DNA from: JAFEDN01 sp963697455
Lineage (GTDB): Bacteria > Pseudomonadota > Gammaproteobacteria > Coxiellales > Coxiellaceae
Direction: 5' to 3'
Assembly (NCBI GenBank): GCA_963697455.1
Contig: CAVOOI010000032.1
Location: forward strand, 143,098-207,097
Length of the DNA: 64,000 nt
Shown: positions 37,029 to 46,844 of the stretch, in pieces
Layout: the number at the start of each line of letters is the position of its first letter
Position numbering within the stretch: position 1 is the first letter of the stretch
Program-made: the position numbers and the translations under genes
The notes under the pieces: generated by a model
Told to the model about the DNA's origin: nothing
Databases searched by the model: none
What the model saw: the letters and a program-made list of their open reading frames with translations, nothing else

Positions 37029-38405
37029 ATGAAAGATCGAGCTGTAGCAATACGCACTCCTAAAATGCCTCCACATTCTCAAGAGGCCGAACAAGCGGTC
37101 TTGGGCGCTTTGATGATTGATCATCGCGCCTGGGATCGCATGTCAGATCAATTAGTAGCAGAAGATTTTTACCGCAACGACCATCGCCTGATCTTTCAAG
37201 CCATGAACTACCTTGCGGAGCGCAGTCAACCATTCGATGTCCTCACCGTAGCCGAAACGCTCAAACAACGGCAACAATTGGAAGTAGCAGGCGGAGAAGG
37301 GTATCTATTTGAGTTAGCTAAAAATACCCCTACTGCAGCGAACGTGCAGGCTTATGCAGATATCGTCCGCGAACGGGCGATATTACGGCAGTTAATTACG
37401 ATTGGCACTGATTTAGCCGAAAAAGCTTATAGCGCCACTGATGAAGAAAGTAAAGATTTATTAGACGTTGCTGAACAAAGAGTATTTCAAATTGCCCAAC
37501 AGCATTCCCGTGAAGCCGGGCCGGTGGATATCAGCACCGTGCTGGCCCGGACTTCTGATAAAATCGATGAATTATTCCGCCGTGGTGATACTCTGACCGG
37601 AGTTTCCTCTGGGTTCACCGATTTCGACAACATGACCTCAGGTTTACAAAAAGGTGAACTCATTATTATTGCCGGACGGCCTTCGATGGGTAAAACCAGT
37701 TTTGCGATGAACATTGCGGAAAATGTCGCTATTCAATCTCAAAAGCCAGTAGTTATATTTAGTATGGAAATGCCTGCTGAGTCATTAGCGATGAGAATGT
37801 TATCTTCTTTAAGCCGCGTGGATTTAAGTAAAGTCTTAACTGGGAAATTAACTGAGTTAGATTGGCCGAGAGTGACCAATGCCATATCTTTACTAGCGGA
37901 AACGCGAATGTATATAGATGATTCAGCCGGATTGAGTCCATCCGATGTTCGCTCTCGTGCTCGGCGGATAGCTCGCGAGAATAACGGTCTTGGTTTGATA
38001 GTGGTTGATTATTTGCAGTTAATGCACGTGCCCGGAATTAAAGATAATCGAGTGCTTGAGATTTCAGAAATATCCCGCTCACTTAAAACTTTGGCCAGGG
38101 AGCTCGAAGTGCCGGTTATTGCCTTATCCCAGTTGAATCGCTCATTGGAGCAGCGAACGGACAAACGTCCCGTCATGTCTGATATCCGCGAATCGGGTGC
38201 AATAGAACAAGACGCGGATTTAATTGCTTTTATTTATCGCGATGAAGTTTATAACAAAGAAACTGCCGATAAGAATATCGCCGAAATTCTAATCCGCAAA
38301 CAGCGTAACGGCCCAATTGGTGATTTTAAAGTGACTTTCCTGGGCAATCTCACTAAATTTGAAAATTACGCCGGATTAGAAATGCTTGAGGGAAGTTTTG
38401 TTTAA
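37029..38405 (+). CDS. dnaB: replicative DNA helicase DnaB
   Basis: A 458-residue hexameric helicase. ATG 37029 (MKDRAVAIRTPKMPPHSQEAEQAVLGALM) fits family starts better than the GTG inside rplI. The N-terminal collar domain is near 20-125, Walker A IIAGRPSMGKTS near 215, Walker B LIVVDYLQLM near 320, and the RESGAIEQDAD arginine-finger region near 395. No intein is present. Seven bases after rplI. Confidence 0.96.
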   Translation: MKDRAVAIRTPKMPPHSQEAEQAVLGALMIDHRAWDRMSDQLVAEDFYRNDHRLIFQAMNYLAERSQPFDVLTVAETLKQRQQLEVAGGEGYLFELAKNTPTAANVQAYADIVRERAILRQLITIGTDLAEKAYSATDEESKDLLDVAEQRVFQIAQQHSREAGPVDISTVLARTSDKIDELFRRGDTLTGVSSGFTDFDNMTSGLQKGELIIIAGRPSMGKTSFAMNIAENVAIQSQKPVVIFSMEMPAESLAMRMLSSLSRVDLSKVLTGKLTELDWPRVTNAISLLAETRMYIDDSAGLSPSDVRSRARRIARENNGLGLIVVDYLQLMHVPGIKDNRVLEISEISRSLKTLARELEVPVIALSQLNRSLEQRTDKRPVMSDIRESGAIEQDADLIAFIYRDEVYNKETADKNIAEILIRKQRNGPIGDFKVTFLGNLTKFENYAGLEMLEGSFV

Positions 38406-38430
38406 ATGCTCAAAATTTTCGTAGAGACTT

Positions 38431-39525
38431 ATGACTGGAAAAGCTTGCGCCCAAATTAATCTACATGCCTTGCAGCATAATCTACAGCAAGTTCGCTCGC
38501 TAGTGGGCGATCGCCATATTTTGGCGATGGTAAAAGCGGACGCTTACGGTCACGGTATGGTGCGAGTGGCTAACGCTCTCGCGCAGGTCGACGCATTCGG
38601 GGTCGCTGCAATTGAAGAAGCGATTATTTTAAGAGAAGCGCAAATTTCGCAACCCGTCATTATCATGTCAAGATTTGATCACGTGGACCAAGTGCCGCTG
38701 TGCCTGCGCTATCAATTGGCGGTGGTCGTACACCAGCCTTATCAAGTAGAGATTTTGGAACGTTCCTGTTTATCTGAACCGGTAATGGTTTGGTTAAAAC
38801 TAGAAACCGGTATGCATCGTTTAGGGCTATTACCTGAACAGTTTTTGGATGCTTGGCAGCGATTGCAACGCTTACCTTGGATTAAAAAGCCATTAGGATT
38901 GATGACACATTTAGCTTGTGCGGATGACCCGCATCATTCATTGACCAGCGAACAAATCCACTTATTTCAGCAATTAACTGCGGATTTTCCGGGTCCTAAA
39001 AGTGTCGCAAACTCAGCCGCGATCTTATCCCGCCAGGATGCGCTTTATGACTGGGTAAGGCCAGGGATCATGCTTTATGGGGCTTCGCCATTTGCCAATA
39101 AAACCGGCGCAGAATTAGGGCTACGCCCAGTGATGACCTTGACTTCGCATTTAAACGCCGTGCGCTGGGCAAAGCGTGGCGATTACGTAGGGTATGGCGC
39201 CATCCAACAGTGTCCGGCGGACATGCCAATTGGGGTAGTTGCGATAGGTTACGGGGACGGCTACCCACGGCACGCGCGTAGCGGTACGCCCGTTTTAGTG
39301 AATGGTCAGATTTGTCCATTAATTGGCCGCGTGTCTATGGATATGATCACTGTGGATCTACGTGCTGCGCCCCATGCTCAGGTTGGGGATCAAGTGATCT
39401 TATGGGGAGAGGGTTTACCCGCCGAATATATCGCTACCTGCGCTGAAACGATTGCATACGAATTATTTTGCCATGTCACTAAGCGAGTTGAATTCATCAC
39501 CAATGACGGAATTCATGAATATTAA
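38431..39525 (+). CDS. alr: alanine racemase
   Basis: A 364-residue PLP enzyme supplying D-alanine for peptidoglycan. The PLP lysine is in MVKADAYGHG near 34, the catalytic Tyr in DYVGYGAIQ near 255, and RVSMDMITVDL lies near 300. dnaB-alr is a conserved gammaproteobacterial pair. Its stop overlaps the sdhE start region. Confidence 0.95.
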   Translation: MTGKACAQINLHALQHNLQQVRSLVGDRHILAMVKADAYGHGMVRVANALAQVDAFGVAAIEEAIILREAQISQPVIIMSRFDHVDQVPLCLRYQLAVVVHQPYQVEILERSCLSEPVMVWLKLETGMHRLGLLPEQFLDAWQRLQRLPWIKKPLGLMTHLACADDPHHSLTSEQIHLFQQLTADFPGPKSVANSAAILSRQDALYDWVRPGIMLYGASPFANKTGAELGLRPVMTLTSHLNAVRWAKRGDYVGYGAIQQCPADMPIGVVAIGYGDGYPRHARSGTPVLVNGQICPLIGRVSMDMITVDLRAAPHAQVGDQVILWGEGLPAEYIATCAETIAYELFCHVTKRVEFITNDGIHEY

Positions 39526-39763
39526 TCAAATTGCATGGAAGTGCCGGCGAGGCATGCTGGAACTTGATTTGATTTTGCTGTCATTTTTTGAGAAACAATT
39601 TCCGCATCTCGCTGAGGCAGAACAAGAAGTTTTCGTGCAACTACTAGACGAAGAAGACCCAGTATTAGCCAGTTGGTTATTTGGGCCGGATAAACCAGCT
39701 AATCCAGATTTTTCCCGGTTAATTTTTCAGATCAAGCGCTCGCGGTTTAATGGCCTGTCTTAA
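39515..39763 (+). CDS. sdhE: succinate dehydrogenase FAD assembly factor
   Basis: An 82-residue protein with the RGMLELDLIL motif near 10-19 that defines SdhE, then DEEDPVLASWLFG. ATG 39515 (MNINQIAWKCRRGM) is chosen; earlier in-frame ATGs lie within alr. It helps attach FAD to SdhA. It overlaps the end of alr by 11 bp. Confidence 0.88.
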   Translation: MNINQIAWKCRRGMLELDLILLSFFEKQFPHLAEAEQEVFVQLLDEEDPVLASWLFGPDKPANPDFSRLIFQIKRSRFNGLS

Positions 39764-40245
39764 GTCTTAAACCTACTCCGTGGGCTTCCGGCGACATCCG
39801 CCTACTCGCAGGTTTTGAAAAAACGGGTCCTGGTGTTGGCGGTTTTCCGTACTCATTCCGCTTCACTCGCTGGCGCTCCTGAAGCTCCATTCCGTGCGAA
39901 AAACCGCCAACACCACCCGTTGCAAAGTTCGCTGGCGAATGCGCCGGAAGCCCACTACCTGCCACGACCACTTTATTTAAAGTAATACGTAATGAAAAAA
40001 ACACCGACAGGCAAATGCGTTTAAATTTGAAAGTACTGCGGAGCCAATGTTTTCAAAAACCGTCAAGGCGTGAATGAGCCGACGGGTGGCAGACGGAACT
40101 TTTTTATTTTTTGCTCGTTTTTTCGAGCAAAAAATAAAAAAGTGGAGTCTGCCAGGCCCTGGCGAGTGATTAACCCGCTATTGCTTGACGGTTTTTGAAA
40201 ACATTGGCGGGTTCTGGGATAAAATGGTTAAGTTGACGCCATTAA
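39764..40245. repeat. 482-bp spacer with two long nested palindromes
   Basis: No gene is supported. Element A (39780-39955) has perfect outer arms GTGGGCTTCCGGCG/CGCCGGAAGCCCAC and inner arms around GTGTTGGCGGTTTT/AAAAACCGCCAACAC. Element B (40044-40207) has perfect 24-nt outer arms (40044-40067 and 40184-40207), a near-matching middle section GGCAGAC/GTCTGCC, and a perfect 20-bp inner stem (40098-40117 with 40124-40143) over a T6 loop. It lies between the convergent sdhE and degQ genes. Confidence 0.85.
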
Positions 40246-41589
40246 TTAACCGTTACTAGTGTCTTGTTCTACAACTACAAACAGGCCCGTATTTTGGCGG
40301 CTAATTTGCAGCAATAAGTGCTTGGGTTTGGTTTGGGCAATGCTTTCTAAAGCGTGCACTGAAGTAACCGGTTGTTGATTGGCGCTGACGATGATGTCTC
40401 CAGGTTCCAAGCCGGCTAAAGCGCCGGGGCTGGTTTCGCCGACTCCGGTGACCACTATGCCTTTCAGTAAAGTATCATCACTTTCTAATTCATTAAAATC
40501 TTGTAATTGTAAACCACCGATAAAAGGCACTTCCTGTTGCTTGGCTAGCTTTTGCGGATCGCCTACGTTGGCAGGCAAAATCTGCGATTTGCCATCACGT
40601 AAAACTTCGAGTTTTATGGCGGTGTCGGGGCGCATAATCCCTAAACTGTCGCGTAGCTGTTCGGAGCTGTGAATCGTTTTCCCATCTAAAGAAATAATAA
40701 TATCACCGACTCTTAAGCCCGCTTTACTGGCTGGGGAGAGGGGGATAATAGTCGTGATGACCGCACCTTTGTCGGATTTAAAATTCATCGCTTCCGCTAG
40801 TGAAGTAGTAATGTCTTGAGCAACAACGCCTAAAATGCCGCGTTCAACTTTCCCATATTTTACTAACTGTTGGGCAACGCTGAGTACCATGTTGCTAGGA
40901 ATGGCAAAACCAATGCCCACGTTTCCTAAGATCGGAGTGACTAATGCGGTGTTTATCCCTATCAGTTCGCCTTTCATATTCACTAGCGCCCCGCCTGAAT
41001 TTCCGGGGTTAATGGGGGTGTCAGTTTGGATAAAACTTTGATAGCCTTCAATTTTAGGCTCACTGCGGTCCAGCGCGCTGATCACGCCGGAAGTCACGGT
41101 CTCAGTCAACCCGTATGGGCTGCCGATTGCCGCCACAAAATCACCCACTTGCAACTGATCCGAATCGCCAAAGGGTATACTGACTAAACCCGGAGCATCA
41201 ATTTTGATCACAGCGATATCAAAGCCATCATCCTCACCGATTAATTTAGCAAGATAACGCCGGCCATTTTGCAGCGTGACCACGATAATTTTCGATTGAT
41301 TGACTACATGCGCATTGGTGACGATTAGACCTTGAGCGGCATCGATGACTACCCCCGAGCCTAATGCAACTTTCTCACCGGCGGGTGGTTTAGTTTGCTC
41401 AAAAGGAGGGGCTAAAGTATCTTTCGCTATATTAATTTTGACAACTGCTGGCGTTACTTTTTCCAACATCGGCGCCAACGAATAAGCCGGTTTATTAGAT
41501 GGTAAAGGTGCATCCGCTTGGCTAGTCATAGGAACTAAGATAACACTACTGAAAATCCCAGCTAATAAAAAACAGAATGAATTTTTCAT
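40246..41589 (-). CDS. degQ: DegP/DegQ-type periplasmic serine protease
   Basis: A 447-residue HtrA protease and chaperone for periplasmic quality control. ATG 41589 (MKNSFCFLLAG) has GAGGGG upstream and opens a signal peptide cut near SQADA; an earlier ATG adds MRGLL. The catalytic triad is His in VTNAHVV near 90, Asp in DGFDIAVIK near 120 and Ser in NPGNSGGALV near 195. Two PDZ domains follow. I cannot decide DegP versus DegQ by eye; the short loop A favours DegQ. Confidence 0.92.
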   Translation of the reverse strand: MKNSFCFLLAGIFSSVILVPMTSQADAPLPSNKPAYSLAPMLEKVTPAVVKINIAKDTLAPPFEQTKPPAGEKVALGSGVVIDAAQGLIVTNAHVVNQSKIIVVTLQNGRRYLAKLIGEDDGFDIAVIKIDAPGLVSIPFGDSDQLQVGDFVAAIGSPYGLTETVTSGVISALDRSEPKIEGYQSFIQTDTPINPGNSGGALVNMKGELIGINTALVTPILGNVGIGFAIPSNMVLSVAQQLVKYGKVERGILGVVAQDITTSLAEAMNFKSDKGAVITTIIPLSPASKAGLRVGDIIISLDGKTIHSSEQLRDSLGIMRPDTAIKLEVLRDGKSQILPANVGDPQKLAKQQEVPFIGGLQLQDFNELESDDTLLKGIVVTGVGETSPGALAGLEPGDIIVSANQQPVTSVHALESIAQTKPKHLLLQISRQNTGLFVVVEQDTSNG

Positions 41590-41640
41590 AAGCAGACCCC
41601 TCATTAAAAGTTACATTTTAAACGAATTGTTCCCAATTAT

Positions 41641-42369
41641 CTATAGATTGTTCATCCAAATCAAGCTAGCCATTCGTCCGGCGGCGTCTTTTTCGCGGCG
41701 ATACGAGTAAAACCGCTCCCCATCACAATAAGTACATAAGCCGCCACCATAGACGGCGTCCACCTGGCAATGCTGGAGATTAATCGTAGCTAAATGATAC
41801 AGGTCGGCATACCAGCTGCCATTGGCTGTTTGATGAAAGCCGGCTGCATAAGCACGGTCGCGAGCAATAAACTGTTCGCGCACTTCACTGCCCACCTCGA
41901 AATGATCAGGGCCAATGGCTGGGCCTAACCAAGCCAGCAAATCTGTCCCACGAACATTTAAACCTTGAATGGTGGCGTCGATCACTCCAGCTAATAATCC
42001 TCGCCAGCCCGCATGGATGGCAGCAATTTTATGGCCGGCTTGGCTGGCAAGGAAAATGGGTAAACAGTCAGCAGTTAAGATGGCGCAAACTACGTGCGGA
42101 GTCTGCGTATAACTAGCATCACCCTGAAGAGCCGGTGCGCTGTCATCTAAGTTGACGGCATGAATTCCATGAACTTGCTTCAACCAGGCCGGAGACTGAG
42201 GCAATTCTAAATTTTCTTGTAACTGGCGGCGAGTCGGATTAGCTGGATGCAGAGTGTTACCAGCGTCATTTGCCAGGTTACCACATTGCCGCGTAGTCAC
42301 TATCGCCTGAATGTTTTGGGCTGCGGGCCAATCAGGAATAACAAAATTTTTAGAATGAGTTATATTCAT
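41641..42369 (-). CDS. pgeF: peptidoglycan editing factor PgeF (YfiH, polyphenol oxidase family)
   Basis: A 242-residue protein. Metal-site residues appear in LTADCLPIFLA (Cys near 101) and AAIHAGWRGL (His near 118), with GPAIGPDHFEVG and the final CTYCDGERFYSYRRE motif. It removes wrongly made muropeptide precursors. It overlaps rluD by four bases (ATGA), the standard rluD-yfiH pair. Confidence 0.93.
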   Translation of the reverse strand: MNITHSKNFVIPDWPAAQNIQAIVTTRQCGNLANDAGNTLHPANPTRRQLQENLELPQSPAWLKQVHGIHAVNLDDSAPALQGDASYTQTPHVVCAILTADCLPIFLASQAGHKIAAIHAGWRGLLAGVIDATIQGLNVRGTDLLAWLGPAIGPDHFEVGSEVREQFIARDRAYAAGFHQTANGSWYADLYHLATINLQHCQVDAVYGGGLCTYCDGERFYSYRREKDAAGRMASLIWMNNL

Positions 42370-43301
42370 AGATCCTCCTGGAGTTGTTGCATGAGCTGTT
42401 GCATATCTGCAGGTAATGGGCTTGTCCAGGACATAATCTCACCAGTACGCGGATGAGCTAATGTCAACTGGGTGGCATGTAAAGCTTGGCGGTGAAACCA
42501 CTGCAAACCAAGCGTCAGGGCATTTTTCTTGCCATAGGTCGGGTCTCCGACCAGAGGATGATGGATATGGGCAAAATGCACTCGAATTTGATGGGTACGC
42601 CCGGTTTCCAGTTGCACACGCACTGCGGTATGTGCACGGTATTGTTGCAAAACTCGATAATGAGTGACTGCCGGTTTACCCGTTTTGCCGACGCTCATTT
42701 TGGTGCGTTGGGTGGGGTGTCGCCCGATTAAGGTTTTGATTGTTCCGCCGGAGATCACCTTGCCGTGCACTACTGCAATATATTCACGTTTTATTTCCCG
42801 GGCCTGGAGAATTTTTACTAAGTAGTTATGAGTTGGTAAATTACGCGCGATGACCAGTAAACCTGAGGTTTCCTTATCTAGCCGGTGGATTATTCCAGCG
42901 CGAGGCACCGCCGCTAATTCAGGATCGTAGTGGAGAAGGGCATTCACTAAAGTAGATGCGGGATTACCGGCGCCAGGGTGGACTACTAATCCCGCTGGTT
43001 TATCGATCACTATTAAATCTGCATCTTGAAAAATAATCTTAAGCGGTATTTCCTGAGCCTGCCATGATTCCTGCATGGTAATCTCAGCTTCAACCACGAT
43101 CTGCTGGCCAACAGAAACCGCGGTGCGGGGTTTAGGGGTTACCCGTTGATCCACTTGGACGAAACTCTCACGTATCCAATGCTGAATTTGCGAACGTGAA
43201 TACTCAGGACAAAGCACCGCCAAAGCTTGGTCTAGCCGCTTTCGATCTAACTCTACCGGCACGATTTGTTCAACATGGATCCGCTTATTCATCGAGACCA
43301 T
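42366..43301 (-). CDS. rluD: 23S rRNA pseudouridine synthase RluD
   Basis: A 311-residue enzyme modifying helix 69 (positions 1911/1915/1917). The S4 domain is near 18-80, the catalytic HRLDKETSGLLV near 138, and TGRTHQIRVHFAH near 230. Start could be the ATG three codons in. Normally bamD is divergent and adjacent; here 3.5 kb with two genes intervene. Confidence 0.93.
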   Translation of the reverse strand: MVSMNKRIHVEQIVPVELDRKRLDQALAVLCPEYSRSQIQHWIRESFVQVDQRVTPKPRTAVSVGQQIVVEAEITMQESWQAQEIPLKIIFQDADLIVIDKPAGLVVHPGAGNPASTLVNALLHYDPELAAVPRAGIIHRLDKETSGLLVIARNLPTHNYLVKILQAREIKREYIAVVHGKVISGGTIKTLIGRHPTQRTKMSVGKTGKPAVTHYRVLQQYRAHTAVRVQLETGRTHQIRVHFAHIHHPLVGDPTYGKKNALTLGLQWFHRQALHATQLTLAHPRTGEIMSWTSPLPADMQQLMQQLQEDL

Positions 43302-43387
43302 TCTACCATAATGGAGGGTCTAACGCCTCTCCTTGCGAGCAATCGGCTTGAAGGCGAGAACTGCTAAGGCTGTACTATAATTACAAA

Positions 43388-45793
43388 ATGATGAAAATTA
43401 AGCCGTTATCACCTAATCAATTGTGTATAAAATGCAGCCCTAAGCAGCTTAATTTCACCACAACCGCCGAATTGCCTGAGTTGAGTGAGCCTATTGGCCA
43501 GGAACGAGCCATGGCGGCCATTGAATTAGGTATTCATATTCAACAAAATGGTTATAATTTATATTTATTAGGTCCGAAAGGCACGGGCAAGTATAATTTA
43601 ATCAATGCTGTGCTCCAGCACGAAGCCCATTTGCAACCTACTCCGGATGACTGGTGTTATATCTATAATTTTGTTCATCCCCAAAAACCGCTGGCTTTGC
43701 GTTTGCCCGCGGGAATGGGGCCGGTTTTAAAAAAAGATATGGAGGAGTTAGTTGAAGAGCTTCGCACTGAAATTCCTGCAATTTTAGATAGCGCTGAATT
43801 CCGCGCCCAGGTGCAAAAACTGGAACAAACCCTCAAAGACCGGCAGGAGCAGGAATTTAAAATACTGCAAGCCCACGCTGAACAAAATGGGCTAACGATT
43901 TTAACCACAGAGCATGGTTTTGCCGTGACTCCGGTTCGAGAAGGGAAGCCTCTTACCAATGAAGAATTGGATGCGTTACCTAAAGATCAACGGCAGATAA
44001 AGCAACGGCAAATGGAGCAAGTACGTGACGAACTAACCCAAACTTTGGAGAAAATTCCGCGTTGGCACAAAAAAAAGCATGACCAACAAAAGACTTTGCA
44101 GAAACAATTTATCTCAGCAGGAGTCAAACGTGTCATCCAGCGATTGGAAGATAAATACCAGGGCCAGTCTGCTGTAGAACAATTTTTCGCCGCGGTACAA
44201 GCCGATATAATAGAAAATCCGCAAGATTTTTATCCGACTGAAAAGACTCAGAATCCGCTGCCATTCGTTCGTTACCAAATCAATGTCTTAGTTTCACATG
44301 CTCCCAATTCAGGCGCCCCGGTGATTTATGAAGATCACCCGACTCATGCCAATTTAATTGGACGCGCTGAATATATAGCACAATTGGGCGCTTTTACTAC
44401 CAATTTTACCCTAATTCGAGCTGGTGCATTGCACCGTGCTAACGGTGGTTATTTAATTCTTGACGCCCAACAAGTTATCACCCAACCATATGCTTGGGAT
44501 AGTTTAAAGCGGATGTTGTATGCGCAAACGATTACTTTAGAGACTTTGGGACAAGCGATGGGATTTCCCAGCACGGTTTCTTTAGAGCCTGAAGTGATTC
44601 CATTACAAGCTAAAATTATTTTGCTGGGTGAGCGCGCATTATATTATCTGTTGTGCGAACACGACGTTAATTTTCCAGATCTTTTTAAAATTGCAGCGGA
44701 TTTCAGCAATCATATTCCGCGCAATCCAGCCAATTATAGTGTATTTTCCCGGCTAATCGCCACCCTTACTAAAAAGGAAAATTTGTTACCCTTAAACCGG
44801 GAGGCAGTGGCTAGAGTCATTGATCAAAGTTCTCGTTCTGCCTCGGATACACAGAGATTATTTACCTATACTCGATGGTTAACTGATTTATTGCGTGAAG
44901 CTAATTATTGGGCCAGTCAGGAGCAGCGGCATGTCATCAGGGCTGCAGATGTTCAACAGGCTATTGATCAACAAATTTATCGAGCTAATCGCATTGAAAC
45001 TAGAGTTCACGATGAGTTTAAGCGGAATATCTTACTGATCGATACCAAAAGGAAAAAAATCGGGCAACTAAATGGTTTGTCGGTATTACAAATAGGGCAT
45101 TATTCTTTTGGCTGTCCCAGTCGCATTACCGCTACAGTGCGCTTAGGTAAGGGTGAAATCATTGATATTGAGCGGGAGGTAGAATTGGGAGGCGCTTTAC
45201 ATTCTAAAGGCGTATTTATTTTATCGGGCTTTCTCAGCGGGCGCTATTTAGTAGACCAGCATTTATCTATTTCTGCTAGCTTGGTCTTTGAACAAAATTA
45301 TGGAGAAGTTGAAGGTGATAGCGCATCCGCGGCTGAATTGGCTGCTTTATTATCGGCGATTGCCCGTTTGCCGGTTAAACAATCGATAGCGATAACCGGC
45401 TCGGTCAATCAATTAGGTCAAATTCAGCCGATCGGCAATGTTAATGAAAAAATTGAAGGTTTTTTTGCGGTTTGTAAAATCAAAGGGTTGACCGGAAAAC
45501 AAGGCGTTATTATTCCGGCTGCTAATATCCAACACTTGATGTTGAAAGATGAAGTGGTTGATGCCGCTAAAAAGAAAAATTTTTTCGTCTATGGGGTAGA
45601 AACTATCGACCAGGTGATGCCAATACTCACTGGATTGCCTGCGGAAAAGCCAATAAAAAAGGTCATTTTCCGGAAAATACCATCAATGGCCAGATCGAAA
45701 TTAAATTGCTGCGCTACGCTGAACGCGCCGATGGCGGCCATAAAACCGAAGAATCCTGAGCCTTATGTTCAAATTTTAAAACTAATTTATTAA
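43388..45793 (+). CDS. Lon-related ATP-dependent protease (AAA_32/LonC-like)
   Basis: An 801-residue protease. An N-terminal region opens with SPNQLCIKC and GQERAMAAIELGI. A P-loop-like GPKGTGKYN lies near 59, followed by a long coiled insertion (about 125-250) rich in Q/E/K, then the AAA module. The C-terminal Lon protease domain has EGDSASAAELAALLSA with catalytic Ser near 645 and Lys in NEKIEGFF near 690. Membership of the PF13654 group is by recognition. It probably degrades unfolded or regulatory proteins. Confidence 0.88.
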   Translation: MMKIKPLSPNQLCIKCSPKQLNFTTTAELPELSEPIGQERAMAAIELGIHIQQNGYNLYLLGPKGTGKYNLINAVLQHEAHLQPTPDDWCYIYNFVHPQKPLALRLPAGMGPVLKKDMEELVEELRTEIPAILDSAEFRAQVQKLEQTLKDRQEQEFKILQAHAEQNGLTILTTEHGFAVTPVREGKPLTNEELDALPKDQRQIKQRQMEQVRDELTQTLEKIPRWHKKKHDQQKTLQKQFISAGVKRVIQRLEDKYQGQSAVEQFFAAVQADIIENPQDFYPTEKTQNPLPFVRYQINVLVSHAPNSGAPVIYEDHPTHANLIGRAEYIAQLGAFTTNFTLIRAGALHRANGGYLILDAQQVITQPYAWDSLKRMLYAQTITLETLGQAMGFPSTVSLEPEVIPLQAKIILLGERALYYLLCEHDVNFPDLFKIAADFSNHIPRNPANYSVFSRLIATLTKKENLLPLNREAVARVIDQSSRSASDTQRLFTYTRWLTDLLREANYWASQEQRHVIRAADVQQAIDQQIYRANRIETRVHDEFKRNILLIDTKRKKIGQLNGLSVLQIGHYSFGCPSRITATVRLGKGEIIDIEREVELGGALHSKGVFILSGFLSGRYLVDQHLSISASLVFEQNYGEVEGDSASAAELAALLSAIARLPVKQSIAITGSVNQLGQIQPIGNVNEKIEGFFAVCKIKGLTGKQGVIIPAANIQHLMLKDEVVDAAKKKNFFVYGVETIDQVMPILTGLPAEKPIKKVIFRKIPSMARSKLNCCATLNAPMAAIKPKNPEPYVQILKLIY

Positions 45794-45948
45794 AATAGTT
45801 TAATTTTGTTTGCAATTCTAATCTTTCAGAATCGAGTAATTTTGGGCTAACCGTCTCGTTAATCATGCGGGGATATTCAGTTGGGCAGCACGTAAATTGA
45901 AGTTATCCTTAAATGACCTTAAACTCTCTGCAATTGGAGGATGAGACC
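45794..45948. other. spacer after the Lon-like gene
   Basis: About 155 bp with no supported gene. A GGAGG ribosome site near 45935 serves the next ORF. No clear terminator is visible. Confidence 0.35.
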
Positions 45949-46707
45949 ATGAAAATCTTAGTTGTCATAGCCATGGAAAAAGAAGCGGAGCGTATCGCCA
46001 GCGGACTCGTGATGTACGAAGAAAAGGAACATCCACTGCCCGAATGGTTAAATACCAGAGTATGGAAAAAAATCTATAGTAGGGATTGTGAACTCATATT
46101 AGCAATAAGTGGTAAAAGCAAGCGATTTCCCAGAGCTAATTGTTTAGGCTCCAGTATTACCCAGATGGTTCAAGAAGCTGTTCGAATTTTGCGCCCTGAT
46201 GTTATTATTAATGCTGGAGCGGCTGGTGGCGTTGGTAAAGAAGGGGCTAGACCTGGGGATGTTTATGTCAGCGAAAGCTTCAAATTTCACGATAGAAATC
46301 CTGGTGACGATAACCATAAAGCATATTGTATTGGCTCTTATCCAAGTTTTCCCGTAGCGGAGGAAGTGCTGGGATTTAAGAAGGGAATTGTGACAACTGG
46401 GAACTCAATGCCTTCCCATCCAGAAGAAGATAAGCAAATAAAAGAAAATGCAGCCGTTGTTAAAGATATGGAGGCAGCCTACATTGCCGAGCTGTTGCAC
46501 CGTATGGAAGGAAGTAAAATTGAGTATTTCAGTATTAAAGCCATTACTGATATCATTGATAGTCATGAAGATGTACAAGAACAATTCGATCGTAACTTTA
46601 ATATGATTGAAAAACTAGTTGGGGCTATTCACATTACAGTAAAAATCATCGCTGAAAATGGTTTAAGTGCAATTAAACGACACCCAAAATCCAACCATAA
46701 CTTCTAG
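45949..46707 (+). CDS. 5'-methylthioadenosine/purine nucleosidase-like protein
   Basis: A 252-residue nucleoside phosphorylase superfamily protein. ATG 45949 follows GGAGG. It opens with ILVVIAMEKEAERI, as MTA/SAH nucleosidases do. It shows NAGAAGGVG near 92, VTTGNSMPSH near 140, the purine-site motif KDMEAAYIAELL near 172 and a KAITDIID segment near 198 carrying the catalytic-type Asp. Inserts near 18-50 make it longer than E. coli MtnN (232). The exact substrate is uncertain. Confidence 0.75.
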   Translation: MKILVVIAMEKEAERIASGLVMYEEKEHPLPEWLNTRVWKKIYSRDCELILAISGKSKRFPRANCLGSSITQMVQEAVRILRPDVIINAGAAGGVGKEGARPGDVYVSESFKFHDRNPGDDNHKAYCIGSYPSFPVAEEVLGFKKGIVTTGNSMPSHPEEDKQIKENAAVVKDMEAAYIAELLHRMEGSKIEYFSIKAITDIIDSHEDVQEQFDRNFNMIEKLVGAIHITVKIIAENGLSAIKRHPKSNHNF

Positions 46708-46844
46708 TTTGCTGATAAACGCTATTCTCTTTACAATTATTTGGTTGGCTTGTATAGTCTTTCTGATGTCCATAGCTAAACCGGTCATTCCCTAGGTTTC
46801 TCCTTCGAGGACAGGCCGCGATCAAATAAATTTAAGCAGGATTT

